NCBI RefSeq assembly: GCF_006439395.2
Contig: NZ_CP083950.1
Span: 2,356,001-2,420,000, forward strand
From: Mesorhizobium sp. B4-1-4
GTDB taxonomy: Bacteria; Pseudomonadota; Alphaproteobacteria; Rhizobiales; Rhizobiaceae
Length of the DNA stretch: 64,000 nucleotides
Direction of reading: 5' to 3'
Shown: in pieces, positions 29,956 to 39,663 of the stretch
How the letters are laid out: the number at the start of each line of letters is the position of its first letter
Numbering within the stretch: position 1 is the stretch's first letter
Program-made: the position numbers and the translations under genes
The notes under the pieces: generated by a model
Database searches by the model: none
What the model was told of the DNA's origin: nothing
The model's input: the letters and a program-made list of their open reading frames with translations, nothing else

Positions 29956-30300
29956 TCACCTGGAAGCGCGCGGATCGTTCTCCAGCAAGATCGGCTTGCC
30001 GTGCGGCGTGGCATGCGCGGCGCGTTCCCAAGCCTGTGCCATCGCATCGACATCGGGCTTGGCGGCCAGTCCCTTGGACGCAAGCAGGCTTTCCAGCGCC
30101 GCCAGCCAATGCTCGTAATAGTCATGACCGTCCGCCGCCGCGCCCGGCTTCTTCACCTCGGCCGACAGCGCCTGTGCCCACTCGCCCCATGAAAAAAGGC
30201 CCTTGTCGTGCAGCGCCACCGTCATGGCGAAGGCTTCGGCCTGCCAGGGTTCGGCGAAAACGGGCGCGTCGAAACCGGCGGGCAGATCGGTGGCCGGCAT
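29956..30300 (-). CDS. Nitrile hydratase accessory protein (activator/metallochaperone)
   Basis: A 114-residue protein with the fold of the NHase beta N-terminal region, seen in FAEPWQAEAFAMTVALHDKGLFSWGEWA and YYEHWLAALESLL. Such activators deliver cobalt to the alpha subunit. ATG 30300 follows GAGG at a 5-bp spacing. An upstream TTG at 30321 would overlap the beta-subunit stop and has its own GGAG, so the start is uncertain. It is the third gene of an alpha-beta-activator operon. Confidence 0.87.
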   Translation of the reverse strand: MPATDLPAGFDAPVFAEPWQAEAFAMTVALHDKGLFSWGEWAQALSAEVKKPGAAADGHDYYEHWLAALESLLASKGLAAKPDVDAMAQAWERAAHATPHGKPILLENDPRASR

Positions 30301-30307
30301 GGTCGCC

Positions 30308-30967
30308 TCAGGCCGGCTCAAGGTAGCTCTCCCAGGCGTCGATGGAGACAGTCAGGGTCGGGTCGGCGCCCTCGCCCCAGATCTCACCACCTTCGAAAAC
30401 CACGGTATAGACCCATTGCGGATTCTCGCCCCGCCCATGCGCGTTGGTGTCGGGAAAGACGAAGCCGTCATGCACCGCCTCGACGAGGCCCTGTTTGTCA
30501 CGCGCGTAGCGCGGCAGCCTGGTGTGGCCGGCCGGATTGAAATTCTTCGTCCGCACGACATCGCCGGCCTTGAAGCGCGGTGCTGTCCCGACCGCGCGGT
30601 TGCAAGGACCGCCCTTGGCCAGCACGGCGGGCACATCGGCTGCCTTCAGCACCTTTTTCGGGGTTGCCGCCGCATCGAGCGCCTCGCCCGCCCTGAGATC
30701 GCGGTCGCTGATGAACCCATGGCGCTTGAGCAGGGTCTCCAGCGCCTTGATCCAGATCTGATAGTAGCTTGAAGTATAATAATCGGCCGGGTGCAGCGAT
30801 TCCCGCGCGTGCCGGCTCTCGTCGATGTTCCACGCGCCCATGGCGCCGGCGCAGAGCGTCACGCCGAGCGCCCGCCTTTCCCAATCGGCATGGAAATACG
30901 GTTCATCCTTTTCGGGCGCCACCGGCCCGAACCCCATTTGTCCGCCGAGATCCTGCGGCCCGTTCAT
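30308..30967 (-). CDS. nthB: Nitrile hydratase beta subunit
   Basis: The 219-residue beta subunit of nitrile hydratase, which converts nitriles to amides. It starts [16 protein letters not shown], has the family segments [33 protein letters not shown] and the C-terminal SH3-like domain [24 protein letters not shown]. The ATG overlaps the alpha-subunit stop by 4 bp. The open frame extends upstream to 31249, antisense and without homology. Confidence 0.95.
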   Translation of the reverse strand: MNGPQDLGGQMGFGPVAPEKDEPYFHADWERRALGVTLCAGAMGAWNIDESRHARESLHPADYYTSSYYQIWIKALETLLKRHGFISDRDLRAGEALDAAATPKKVLKAADVPAVLAKGGPCNRAVGTAPRFKAGDVVRTKNFNPAGHTRLPRYARDKQGLVEAVHDGFVFPDTNAHGRGENPQWVYTVVFEGGEIWGEGADPTLTVSIDAWESYLEPA

Positions 30968-31575
30968 GCGGGCTCCCTCGCCTGCGCCGTGCCGATCATC
31001 GCATCCCGGCTCACCAGCTCGGCGAGCTGTTCCTCGCTCCAGCCTTCGGTGCCGTCCGGCCGCATCGGCACCACGAGATAGCGCAGCTCCGCGGTCGAAT
31101 CCCAGACGCGTATCTTTGTTGCGGATGGCAACGTCAGCCCGAATTCCTCGAGCACGCCGCGCGGATCGATCACCGCGCGCGACCGATAGGGCGGTGCCTT
31201 GTACCAGACCGGCGGCAGGCCGAGCACCGACCATGGATAGCAGGAGCACAGCGTGCAGACGACGAGGTTGTGGGTGTCCTCCGTATTGAAGACAGCCTGC
31301 ATGTGTTCGCCTTGCCGCCCGGCGTAGGAGAGCGATGCGATCGCCGCGGTTGCGTCGCTTTGCAGCCAGGCGGCGAACTCAGGGTCGGTCCAGGCCCTGG
31401 CCACCACCCTGGCGCCGTTGCGCGGACCGATCTTGGTCTCGTAGGTGTCGACGATGACGTCGATCGCGGCGGGGTCGATCAGACCCTTGCGGGTCAGGAT
31501 GGTTTCCAGCGCCCGAACCCGGGCAGCAAACGGATCGAGTTCGTTGTCGTGGTCATGATCATGGGACATGGCCAC
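30964..31575 (-). CDS. nthA: Nitrile hydratase alpha subunit, cobalt type
   Basis: The catalytic subunit, 203 residues. The metal-binding motif is [10 protein letters not shown] (near residues 106-115). Threonine in the second position is characteristic of cobalt-type enzymes, where iron types carry serine. The two outer cysteines after modification to sulfinate/sulfenate ligate cobalt. The N-terminus is His/Asp-rich ([10 protein letters not shown]), possibly metal-binding. The start may be 31575 or the ATG at 31569. No amidase or cobalt permease is next to it. Confidence 0.95.
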   Translation of the reverse strand: MAMSHDHDHDNELDPFAARVRALETILTRKGLIDPAAIDVIVDTYETKIGPRNGARVVARAWTDPEFAAWLQSDATAAIASLSYAGRQGEHMQAVFNTEDTHNLVVCTLCSCYPWSVLGLPPVWYKAPPYRSRAVIDPRGVLEEFGLTLPSATKIRVWDSTAELRYLVVPMRPDGTEGWSEEQLAELVSRDAMIGTAQAREPA

Positions 31576-31642
31576 AAATTACGGCTCCGGTCCGCCGGCC
31601 GCAAGCAAGGCGGCTTGGGCCAGCGAGGACGAAGCGAACTCT

Positions 31643-34600
31643 CTATTCCGCGGCCGCCTTTTGCGGCTCGCCTTGCGTCTCGTCGTCGGCGTCGAACAGC
31701 GAGGGCTGATCCCCTGATTCGACCAGGCGCAACTCGGCCTTGCGCTTCGGCATGAGCCCGAGCAGCCAGCCCGAGAAATTTTCCATGTAGACGTAGATCA
31801 CGGGTGTCACGAACAGCGTCAGCGCCTGCGAAGCAAGCAGGCCGCCGACAACGGCAACGCCCAGCGGCTGGCGCAATTCGGCGCTGGCGCCGGTGCCAAG
31901 CGCGATCGGGAACGTGCCCATAAGTGCTGCCAGCGTCGTCATCATGATCGGCCTGAAACGCATAAGGCAGGCCTTGTGGATGGAATCCCTGGCTGACATG
32001 CCTTCACGTCGGAGCTCCAGCGCCACGTCGACCATCATGATGCCGTTCTTCTTGACGATGCCGATCAGCATCAGGATGCCGATCACCGCGATGACTGACA
32101 GGTCCATGCCGGCGAAGCGCAACGCAACGAGCGCTCCCAGCACCGCTGATGGCAGGCCGGTGAGAATGGTGAGCGGGTGGATGAAGCTCTCGTACAGAAT
32201 GCCGAGCACGATGTAGATGGTCAGGATCGCGCCGCCGATCAGCAGGCCCTGGTTGGCAAGCGAATCCTGGAAGGTCTTGGCCGTGCCGGCAAAGGTGGTC
32301 GAGATCGCCGTCGGCATGCCGATCTGCTCTTTGAGCGCGTTGATGCGCGTCACGCTGTCGCCGAGCGCCACGCCTTGCGGCAGGTTGTAGGAAATCGTCA
32401 CGGCCGGAAGCTGGCCGAGCTGGTTGACCGTCAAGGCACCGGCCGTGCGGTCCACCCGGGCGAAGGCGCCAAGCGGCACCAGAGAGCCGCTCGCCGTCCT
32501 CATCTGGATGGCGAGCATGCGCTCGGGCGACCATTCGATCTTGGGATCGAGCTCGGTGATGACTTCGTAGCTGTCGGCCGAGCCGAAGATCGTCGAAACC
32601 TGGTCGGTGCCGAACCCGCCATAGAGGGCGGAGCGCAGCGTGTCGGTATCGATGCCGAGCTGGGCGGCCTTGTCGCGATCCACCACCAGCGACGCCTGCA
32701 GCGCATTGTTCTGCAGATCGCTGGTGACGTCGGTGAAGGTCGTGTGGTCGGCGGCCATCGCATCGTTCAGTTTCTGCGCCCAGATATCGGTCTGGCCGGT
32801 ATCGAGGCCCTGAACCACGAGCTGATAGGCGCTGGCCGACGAGCGCGAACCGAGCCTCAGGTTCTGCACCGGCTGCATGTAGGTCTCGATGCCTGCCACG
32901 CCGGCCAGCTGCTTGCGCAGATCCGAAAGCACCTTTTCAATGTTCGGCCGCTGGTCCTTGCCCTTGAGCTGGACGAAAAGCTGCCCCTGGTTGAGCGCAT
33001 TGTTGCCGCTGCCGGCCGACCACGCCACATGGTCGACATAGGGCGAATGCGAGAAGACGCTGGCCACCTGCCCTTGCAGCTTGGCCATGGCATCGAACGA
33101 GATGTCCTGGCGCGCGATGGTCGTCACCGATATCTGGCCGATGTCCTCCTGCGGGAAGAAGCCTTTCGGCGAGATCTGGACCAGCCATACCGACGCCGCC
33201 GCGGTGCCGATGAAGATGAGGAATACCAGGAAGGTGTGCCGCAGGCAGAAGCTCAAGAGCCAGTCGTAGCTGCGTGTGACGAGATCGCGCCTGTGGCCAG
33301 CGCTGTGCGCCTCGCGATCGGCCTTGGTCACCGACAGCAACCGCGAACACAGCATCGGCGTCAGCGTCAGCGACACGAACATCGACGCCAGGATGGCGAC
33401 CGTCACCACGACGGCGAACTCGTTGAAGATGCGCCCGATCACGCCGCCCATGAGAAGCACGGGAATGAACACCGCCACCAGCGAGATCGAGATCGAGATG
33501 ATGGTGAAGCCGATTTCGCGCGCGCCCTTCAGCGACGCGTCGAAGGCCGACAGCCCATCCTCTTCCATGTGGCGGAAGATATTTTCCAGCATCACGATGG
33601 CATCGTCGACGACAAGGCCGACGGCGAGCGTCAGGCCCATCAGCGATATGTTGTCGATGGAAAAGCCGAACAGGAACATCGCGCCGAGCGTGGCGATCAG
33701 CGAGATCGGCACCGCCACGGCCGGGATGATGGTGGCCGTCACCCGGCGCAGGAACACGAAGATCACCATGACCACCAGCGCGATGGTCAACAGCAGTGTG
33801 AACTGGACGTCGTTGACGGCCTGGCGGATCGAGGTCGAACGGTCATTGAGCAATTTGATGTTGGCGGCGGCCGGCAGCTGGTCCTGGAAGGACGGCAACA
33901 TAGCCTTGACTCTGTCGACGACGTCGACCGTGTTGGCGTCGGGCTGGCGCTGCACCGCCATGATGATCGCGCGGGTACCATCGTACCAGCTTGCCGTCGT
34001 CGTGGTCTGCACCGAATCGACGACGCGCGTCACCTCCCCCAGCCGCACCGGGTGACCGTTCTTGGTGGCGATGATGAGGTTGGAAAATCCCGCTGCGTTG
34101 GTCAGCTGCGTGTTTGCGGTGATGGTGAGCTGCTGCTTGTTGTTCTGCAGCACGCCGAGCGGCGTGTTGCTGTTGGCCGACGAGATCGCCGCCTGCAGCT
34201 GGTCGATCGAGATGCCGCGCGCGGCGAGCGCGGTCGGATCGATCTGGATGCGCACGGCATATTTCTGCTGGCCGAAGATCGAGACCTGCGCCACCCCGTC
34301 GATGGTCGACAGCGATGGTGAGATGACGTTTTCCGCGAAAGCGTCGAGATCGGTCAGCGGAACCGTGTCGCTGACCAGCGACATCAAGAGGATCGGCGCG
34401 TCGGCTGGATTGACCTTGCGATAGCTCGGCGGCGAGGTCATCTGCGGCGGCAATGATTTCTGCGTGCGCGCGATCGCCGCCTGAACGTCCGCCGCGGCCG
34501 CGTCGATGTTGCGGTTGAGCACGAACTGGATGGCGATCGAGGTCTGGCCGAGCGAGTTCGTGGTCGAAATGGAATCGATGCCGGCGATGGTCGCGAACTG

Positions 34601-34804
34601 CTTGATCAGCGGCGTCGCCACCGATGTCGCCATGGTTTCCGGTGAGGCGCCGGGCAACTGGGCCGAGACGTTGACCACCGGGAATTCGGCGCTGGGCAGC
34701 GCCGCCACAGGCAGGAACTTGTAGGCAAACAATCCGCCCAGAATGAGGGCGAACGACATCAGAAGGGTGGCGACGGGCCTGCGGATGCAGAATTCGGAAA
34801 TCAT
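31643..34804 (-). CDS. RND efflux transporter, HAE1/MdtB-MdtC type
   Basis: A 1053-residue inner-membrane drug/proton antiporter. The N-terminal FCIRRPVATLLMSFALILGG is typical, followed by a periplasmic domain, then the TM4 motif GLVVDDAIVMLENIFRHMEE with the paired proton-relay aspartates, and an internal repeat in the C-terminal half. The sequence is closest in feel to MdtB/MdtC. Its start overlaps the stop of the adaptor gene by 4 bp. The C-terminal cytosolic tail is acidic and Ala-rich. Confidence 0.95.
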   Translation of the reverse strand: MISEFCIRRPVATLLMSFALILGGLFAYKFLPVAALPSAEFPVVNVSAQLPGASPETMATSVATPLIKQFATIAGIDSISTTNSLGQTSIAIQFVLNRNIDAAAADVQAAIARTQKSLPPQMTSPPSYRKVNPADAPILLMSLVSDTVPLTDLDAFAENVISPSLSTIDGVAQVSIFGQQKYAVRIQIDPTALAARGISIDQLQAAISSANSNTPLGVLQNNKQQLTITANTQLTNAAGFSNLIIATKNGHPVRLGEVTRVVDSVQTTTTASWYDGTRAIIMAVQRQPDANTVDVVDRVKAMLPSFQDQLPAAANIKLLNDRSTSIRQAVNDVQFTLLLTIALVVMVIFVFLRRVTATIIPAVAVPISLIATLGAMFLFGFSIDNISLMGLTLAVGLVVDDAIVMLENIFRHMEEDGLSAFDASLKGAREIGFTIISISISLVAVFIPVLLMGGVIGRIFNEFAVVVTVAILASMFVSLTLTPMLCSRLLSVTKADREAHSAGHRRDLVTRSYDWLLSFCLRHTFLVFLIFIGTAAASVWLVQISPKGFFPQEDIGQISVTTIARQDISFDAMAKLQGQVASVFSHSPYVDHVAWSAGSGNNALNQGQLFVQLKGKDQRPNIEKVLSDLRKQLAGVAGIETYMQPVQNLRLGSRSSASAYQLVVQGLDTGQTDIWAQKLNDAMAADHTTFTDVTSDLQNNALQASLVVDRDKAAQLGIDTDTLRSALYGGFGTDQVSTIFGSADSYEVITELDPKIEWSPERMLAIQMRTASGSLVPLGAFARVDRTAGALTVNQLGQLPAVTISYNLPQGVALGDSVTRINALKEQIGMPTAISTTFAGTAKTFQDSLANQGLLIGGAILTIYIVLGILYESFIHPLTILTGLPSAVLGALVALRFAGMDLSVIAVIGILMLIGIVKKNGIMMVDVALELRREGMSARDSIHKACLMRFRPIMMTTLAALMGTFPIALGTGASAELRQPLGVAVVGGLLASQALTLFVTPVIYVYMENFSGWLLGLMPKRKAELRLVESGDQPSLFDADDETQGEPQKAAAE

Positions 34805-36126
34805 TGGGCCGCCTCGCCGGCCTTGCCGGCTTGTGCGACCTTGGCTGAGGCCTGGTCGCCGGACCCGGCCGCCGCCTTGCCTTCATGCACCGCGGCACCA
34901 TTCTTCAATCGCGTCTGGCCTTCGACAACGACCTTCTCGCCGCTTTTCACACCATCGCTGATGGCGCTGCTCTGGCCAACGGTCAGCGCCACCTGCACCG
35001 GTCGCATCTCGACCGTGTTGTCCGGCTTGACCACATAGACGAACGGTCCCTTCTGGCTGGGCTGTACCGCGACGGTCGGAACGGATGTCATGTGCGGCAT
35101 GATGCCGGCTTCCAGGACGATATTTACATACTGGCCGGGCCACAGTGAAAGATCGGCATTTGGAATGCTGGCCCGCGTGGCGATTGTGCCAGACGCGGTG
35201 TCGACGCTGGAATCGACGAAGTCGAGCGTGCCCTTGCCGATCGGCTTCGGGTCGTCGTCCTTGGTCAGGGTCACCGCCCCTTGCTGCGGATCAGCGAGCG
35301 CCTTGTGCAGCAGTGCCAGATTGCTTTCCGGCAGATTGAAGTTCACTTGCAGCGGGTCGATCTGGGTGATGGTGACGAGCGGGGTCGCCGTGCTGCTGTT
35401 GCCATTGCTGACGGTGACGAGATCGCCGACGGCGACGTTGACCGCGCCCAGCCTGCCGGCGATCGGCGCCGTGATCGTGGCATAGCTCAGTTGGACGGTA
35501 TCGGCGTCGATCGTTGCCTTGTCGGCATCGATGGTTGCGGTCGCCGCTTTCTGCGCCGCCAGCGCCTGGTCATAGGTCTGCTGCGTGCCGGCCTGCTTGG
35601 CCACGAGATCCTTGGCGCGCGAGAGATCGGCCGTGGCGCTGGTCAGCATGGCCTGGTCCTTGGCGAGCGTCGCCTGGTCCTTGGCAAGTTGCGCCTTCAG
35701 CGCCCGGTCGTCGAGCGAAAACAGGACGTCGCCGGCCTTCACCATCTGCCCGTCCTTGACCTCGATCGACACGATCTGGCTGGAGACGCGCGCGTTTATG
35801 TTGACCACGGCGGGAGAGGAGACGAAGCCGATGGCATAACGCCGGATCGGGAAATCAGCCGTCGTCGCGGTCGCAGAAACGATCGAGGCCGAGCGGGCGC
35901 CATTGCCGCCGGCCGCCTGTTTGTCCGTTGCCCCCTTGTCTGCTGCTGTCTTGTCGGCTGCTGTCTTGTCGGCTGTCTGCGTGCCGGTTGCCGCCTTGTC
36001 CGCTACCGCGGCCTGCTTTGCGCCGATGAACTGCTCGACCTTTCCCAGCGTATCGGGAGACACATAGAGCCAGGCCGCGCCTGCACAGGCGGCTGCCAGC
36101 AATGAAAGAATGACTTTTCCACGCAT
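34801..36126 (-). CDS. RND efflux periplasmic adaptor (MdtA-like)
   Basis: The membrane-fusion partner, about 441 residues. It has an N-terminal membrane anchor (VILSLLAAACAGAAWLYVSP), an unusual linker of ADKTAADK-type repeats (about residues 42-72), then the lipoyl domain (INARVSSQIVSIEVKDGQMVKAGDVL), a helical hairpin and a barrel domain. ATG 36126 is the start of the anchor; 36132 is also possible. It is upstream of the RND gene in one operon; no outer-membrane factor gene is adjacent. Confidence 0.92.
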   Translation of the reverse strand: MRGKVILSLLAAACAGAAWLYVSPDTLGKVEQFIGAKQAAVADKAATGTQTADKTAADKTAADKGATDKQAAGGNGARSASIVSATATTADFPIRRYAIGFVSSPAVVNINARVSSQIVSIEVKDGQMVKAGDVLFSLDDRALKAQLAKDQATLAKDQAMLTSATADLSRAKDLVAKQAGTQQTYDQALAAQKAATATIDADKATIDADTVQLSYATITAPIAGRLGAVNVAVGDLVTVSNGNSSTATPLVTITQIDPLQVNFNLPESNLALLHKALADPQQGAVTLTKDDDPKPIGKGTLDFVDSSVDTASGTIATRASIPNADLSLWPGQYVNIVLEAGIMPHMTSVPTVAVQPSQKGPFVYVVKPDNTVEMRPVQVALTVGQSSAISDGVKSGEKVVVEGQTRLKNGAAVHEGKAAAGSGDQASAKVAQAGKAGEAAQ

Positions 36127-36339
36127 CGTCAAGGGTCCGCTCCGTCCGACACGCCATAGCCAGGCGGTCGTATTCTAGCTCATTTCACGGCACCCTGCCG
36201 CAATTTCGCTGAATAGATAGGACACGCGTTGGGCGGAAAAGGGCCAAAACACGGCATTACGAAGATTTAATGTGCACTGCACAATCGCTGTGCAGGCTGC
36301 CGCATCCGCGGATCAGGGTCTATCGACCCCCGGATTGTG

Positions 36340-36945
36340 CTACCGCAGCATCGGCCACAGCGTCGCCGCCAGCAGCACGCCCATGGCGATGTTGAACCAT
36401 TTCAGCCGCGCCGGATCCGACAGGAAACCGCGCAACGCCGTACCGAAGCCTGCCCACACCGAGACGCTCGGCAGATTGACGATGGTGAAGGCTACAGAGA
36501 TCAGCACCACAGACAGGAATGGGTGCTCCGGATTGCTGTAGACGGCCATGGCGGTGATCGCCATCACCCAGGCCTTGGGATTGACCCACTGGAACGCCGC
36601 CGCATCGATGAAACGCATCGGCTGCCCCTTTGCCTCTCCCTTGCCGCTGAGCGAACGCGACATGGCGATCTTCCAGGCAAGGTAGAGCAGATAGACGGCG
36701 CCCGCGATCTTCAGCGCGGTGTGCAGTGCGGGAAACGCCGTCAGCAGCGCGCCAAGACCAAGGCCCACGGCAAGCAGCAGGACAAGAAAGCCGATGCTGA
36801 TGCCAAGCATATGCGGCACGCTCCTGACCAGGCCGAAATTCACGCCCGAAGCCAGCAACATGAGATTGTTCGGCCCCGGCGGGATCGAGGTCACGAAGGC
36901 GTAGACCAGCAGAGCGAGGAATGCATCGAGGGACATCGGGATCAC
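36340..36945 (-). CDS. LysE/RhtB family amino-acid exporter
   Basis: A 201-residue membrane protein with the LysE signature TSIPPGPNNLMLLASGVNFG near residues 18-37 and six hydrophobic helices. The motif FQWVNPKAWVMAI near residues 118-130 is typical. The ATG at 36945 or the one at 36936 (MSLDAFLAL) may start it. The export substrate (amino acids or analogues such as homoserine lactone) is not predictable. It ends 214 bp downstream of the mdtA-like start, a region that probably holds the efflux promoter. Confidence 0.9.
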   Translation of the reverse strand: MIPMSLDAFLALLVYAFVTSIPPGPNNLMLLASGVNFGLVRSVPHMLGISIGFLVLLLAVGLGLGALLTAFPALHTALKIAGAVYLLYLAWKIAMSRSLSGKGEAKGQPMRFIDAAAFQWVNPKAWVMAITAMAVYSNPEHPFLSVVLISVAFTIVNLPSVSVWAGFGTALRGFLSDPARLKWFNIAMGVLLAATLWPMLR

Positions 36946-37048
36946 AAGGTCTGCAATGTTTACTCTTGTCGGCTGCCTCGCAAAGGCCAGCCGCCGGGCG
37001 GTGGCAAGCCATGCTTTTCAGCAAAGGCGTTTCCGGCTACCGCGCGCC

Positions 37049-37624
37049 CTACATGCCTTGCGGGCCGCGATTCATCGCCGCCACGCCGGTGCGGCAGATT
37101 TCGACCAGGCCGAGCGGCTTCATGATGGCGATGAACTGGTCGAGCTTGGAGCCCTTGCCGGTGATCTCGAAGATGAAATGCTCGGTGTTGGCGTCGATGA
37201 CGCTGGCGCGGAAGGCGTCGGCCAGCCGCAGAGCCTCGACGCGGGCCTCGCCGGTGCCGGCAACCTTGACCAGCGCCAGTTCCCGCTCCAGCGGCCGCTC
37301 CTGGCCGAATTCGTGCGACCGCACGGTGAGATCGACCACGCGGTGGACCGGCACGATGCGCTCGAGCTGGTGCTTGATCTGTTCCAGCACATGCGGCGTG
37401 CCGCGCGTCACGATGGTGATGCGCGACAGATGCTTCTCATGCTCGGTCTCGGAGACGGTCAGGCTCTCGATGTTGTAGCCGCGCCCGGAAAACAGGCCGA
37501 TGACCCGGGCAAGAACGCCTGGTTCATTGTCGACCAGCACGGAAAGCGTGTGGTTTTCCGGCCGCTCCGTCTCCTTGGCGATAAAGTAGGCGGAACCGGT
37601 GGGTTGAAGGTGCTGTGCGTTCAT
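37049..37624 (-). CDS. ilvN: Acetolactate synthase small (regulatory) subunit
   Basis: The valine-sensing regulatory subunit, 191 residues. An N-terminal ACT domain (HTLSVLVDNEPGVLARVIGLFSGRGYNIESL) is followed by a second ACT-like C-terminal domain (IDANTEHFIFEITG). The start ATG 37624 (MNAQHLQPTG) is the most natural one; the frame is open to 37675. It follows the large subunit gene by 78 bp and is presumably cotranscribed under the ilv leader. Confidence 0.95.
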   Translation of the reverse strand: MNAQHLQPTGSAYFIAKETERPENHTLSVLVDNEPGVLARVIGLFSGRGYNIESLTVSETEHEKHLSRITIVTRGTPHVLEQIKHQLERIVPVHRVVDLTVRSHEFGQERPLERELALVKVAGTGEARVEALRLADAFRASVIDANTEHFIFEITGKGSKLDQFIAIMKPLGLVEICRTGVAAMNRGPQGM

Positions 37625-37702
37625 GACCTGGATCTCAAATTCTTGATCTAACTGTTTGCTTGCGCACGGCCTCATTCGACAAGGCCTGCCCTGGCTCGTC
37701 GT

Positions 37703-39484
37703 CTACACCAGTTCCCTGCCCTTGGCATCGATGGCGTTGGCCACGGCCTCGTCGGTCGCCTCGTCCGGCAGCAGCATCTCGTTATGAGCCTTGCCCGAGG
37801 GGATCATCGGGAAGCAATTGGCGAGGTTCGCCACGCGGCAGTCGAACAGCAACGGCTTCCTGACCGAAATCATTTCCTTGATGGCGTCATCCAGCTCGTC
37901 CGGCTTCTCGCAGCGGATGCCGTGGCCGCCATAGGCTTCGGCCAGCTTGACGAAGTCCGGCATCGCCTCGGTATAGGAATGCGACAGCCGGTTGCCGTGC
38001 AGCAGCTGCTGCCACTGGCGCACCATGCCCATATATTGGTTGTTGAGGATGAAGATCTTGATCGGCGCGTCATACTGCACCGCCGCACTCATCTCCTGCA
38101 TCGTCATCTGCACCGAGGCGTCGCCGGCGATGTCGATCACCAGCGCGTCGGGATGCGCGATCTGCACGCCGAGTGCGGCCGGCAGGCCGTAACCCATCGT
38201 GCCCAGTCCGCCTGACGTCATCCAGCGGTTCGGCTTCTCGAAATGATAGTGCTGCGCCGCCCACATCTGATGCTGGCCGACCTCGGTGGTGATGTAGGTG
38301 TCCCTGTCCTTGGTCAGTTCGTAGAGCCGTTGGATGGCGTATTGCGGCATGATCACGTCGTGGTTCATCTTGAACGCTAGGGAGTCGCGCCCGCGCCATT
38401 TGGCGATCTGCTCCCACCAGGGATAAAGCGCCTTCTTGTCGGTCTTGGCGGTCGCCCGCCACAGCCGCACCATGTCCTCCAGCACGCGGCCGACATCGCC
38501 GATAACAGGAACATCGGCATGAACGTTCTTGTTGATGGAGGACGGATCGATGTCGATGTGGATCTTTTTCGAGTTCGGCGAAAACGCGTTGAGCCGCCCG
38601 GTGATGCGGTCGTCGAAACGGGCGCCGATGCAGACCATCACGTCGCAGTCGTGCATGGCCATGTTGGCTTCGTAGGTGCCGTGCATGCCCAGCATGCCGA
38701 CCCAGTTCTTGCCTGATGCCGGATAGGCGCCAAGCCCCATCAGCGTCGAGGTGATCGGGAAGCCGGTGAGGTCGACCAGTTCCCGCAGCAGGTGGCTCGC
38801 TTCCGGGCCGGAATTGACGACACCGCCGCCCGAATAGATGATCGGCTTCTTGGCACCGGCCATCAATTCGACCGCCGCCTTGATCTTCTCGAGGTCACCC
38901 TGGACCTTCGGCTGGTAGCTGGTGCGCGGCGCGATCTGCGGCGGGACATAAAACCCCTTGGCGAACTGCACATCCTTCGGAATGTCGACCACCACCGGGC
39001 CGGGACGGCCGGTCGTGGCGACATGGAAGGCCTCGTGGATGGTCGCGGCGAGATCATTGACGTCCTTCACCAGCCAGTTGTGCTTGGTGCAGGGGCGCGT
39101 GATGCCGACCGTGTCGCACTCCTGGAACGCATCGGAGCCGATCAAGGAGGTCGGCACCTGCCCCGTCAGGCAGACCAGCGGAATCGAATCCATCAGCGCG
39201 TCCTGCAGCGGCGTCACCGCATTGGTGGCGCCGGGCCCGGAGGTCACCAGCATGACGCCGGCCTTGCCGGTCGAACGGGCATAGCCCTCGGCGGCGTGGC
39301 CGGCACCCTGTTCGTGCCTGACCAGAATGTGCTCGACCTCGTCCTGCTGGAAAATCTCGTCGTAGATCGGAAGGACCGCGCCGCCGGGATAACCGAAGAC
39401 ATGCTTGACGCCATTGTCCTTCAGCGCCTGCACCACCATTTCGGCGCCCGTCATTTCACGTCGCCCGTTCTGTCCATTGCTCAT
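37703..39484 (-). CDS. ilvB: Acetolactate synthase large (catalytic) subunit
   Basis: The thiamine-diphosphate enzyme that condenses pyruvate to acetolactate. It has 593 residues with FGYPGGAVLPIYDEI (the glutamate activator in the RHEQGAGHAAEGYARS loop), VTSGPGATNAVTPLQDALMDS, the FAD-binding middle domain and the ThDP/Mg motif GDASVQMTMQEMSA...NNQYMGMV. ATG 39484 is preferred; a TTG-initiated extension to 39547 would begin inside the attenuator. Expression should be controlled by the leader at 39547-39655. Confidence 0.96.
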   Translation of the reverse strand: MSNGQNGRREMTGAEMVVQALKDNGVKHVFGYPGGAVLPIYDEIFQQDEVEHILVRHEQGAGHAAEGYARSTGKAGVMLVTSGPGATNAVTPLQDALMDSIPLVCLTGQVPTSLIGSDAFQECDTVGITRPCTKHNWLVKDVNDLAATIHEAFHVATTGRPGPVVVDIPKDVQFAKGFYVPPQIAPRTSYQPKVQGDLEKIKAAVELMAGAKKPIIYSGGGVVNSGPEASHLLRELVDLTGFPITSTLMGLGAYPASGKNWVGMLGMHGTYEANMAMHDCDVMVCIGARFDDRITGRLNAFSPNSKKIHIDIDPSSINKNVHADVPVIGDVGRVLEDMVRLWRATAKTDKKALYPWWEQIAKWRGRDSLAFKMNHDVIMPQYAIQRLYELTKDRDTYITTEVGQHQMWAAQHYHFEKPNRWMTSGGLGTMGYGLPAALGVQIAHPDALVIDIAGDASVQMTMQEMSAAVQYDAPIKIFILNNQYMGMVRQWQQLLHGNRLSHSYTEAMPDFVKLAEAYGGHGIRCEKPDELDDAIKEMISVRKPLLFDCRVANLANCFPMIPSGKAHNEMLLPDEATDEAVANAIDAKGRELV

Positions 39485-39546
39485 CGGTCTGGTCCCGTAC
39501 TGTCCGCCATCTGGCGTTTGCTGGTCGTTTAGTCGTGTTTCAGGCA

Positions 39547-39570
39547 ATAAAAAAGGCCCCCGAGGGAGCC
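39547..39570 (-). terminator. ilv attenuator terminator
   Basis: Minus-strand stem GGCTCCC/GGGGGCC (with one G-T pair and a tight loop) followed by TTTTTTATT. It lies between the leader peptide and ilvB, so it is an attenuator rather than an end-of-gene terminator. Upstream, GCGCGTGGG within the leader ORF can pair with CCCATGCGC, offering a competing fold. Confidence 0.8.
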
Positions 39571-39604
39571 TGTGTGTTGCGCATGGGAGGTTTTCGCCCG
39601 GCGG

Positions 39605-39655
39605 TTACACCGCCTTGCCCACGCGCCTTCCTACGAGAATGAGTGCCTTTTTCAT
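39605..39655 (-). CDS. ilv leader peptide (MKKALILVGRRVGKAV)
   Basis: A 16-residue open reading frame upstream of ilvB whose product MKKALILVGRRVGKAV contains an L-I-L-V run plus two more valines: the amino acids whose synthesis the operon controls. Ribosome stalling on these codons would govern the terminator at 39547-39570. No Shine-Dalgarno sequence is present, and the predicted transcription start is 1-3 nt before the ATG, so translation is likely leaderless or nearly so. The inverted GGCGG...CCGCC around the stop codon could form the pause hairpin. Confidence 0.75.
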   Translation of the reverse strand: MKKALILVGRRVGKAV

Positions 39656-39663
39656 GGTGGCGG

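Noticed and set aside
32177..34321. 714-codon plus-strand frame opposite the RND transporter
   Set aside because: Antisense to a clear RND gene; no recognisable domain.
39485..39547. N-terminal extension of ilvB to a TTG at 39547
   Set aside because: It would start in the attenuator T run and lacks homology; ATG 39484 fits the family.
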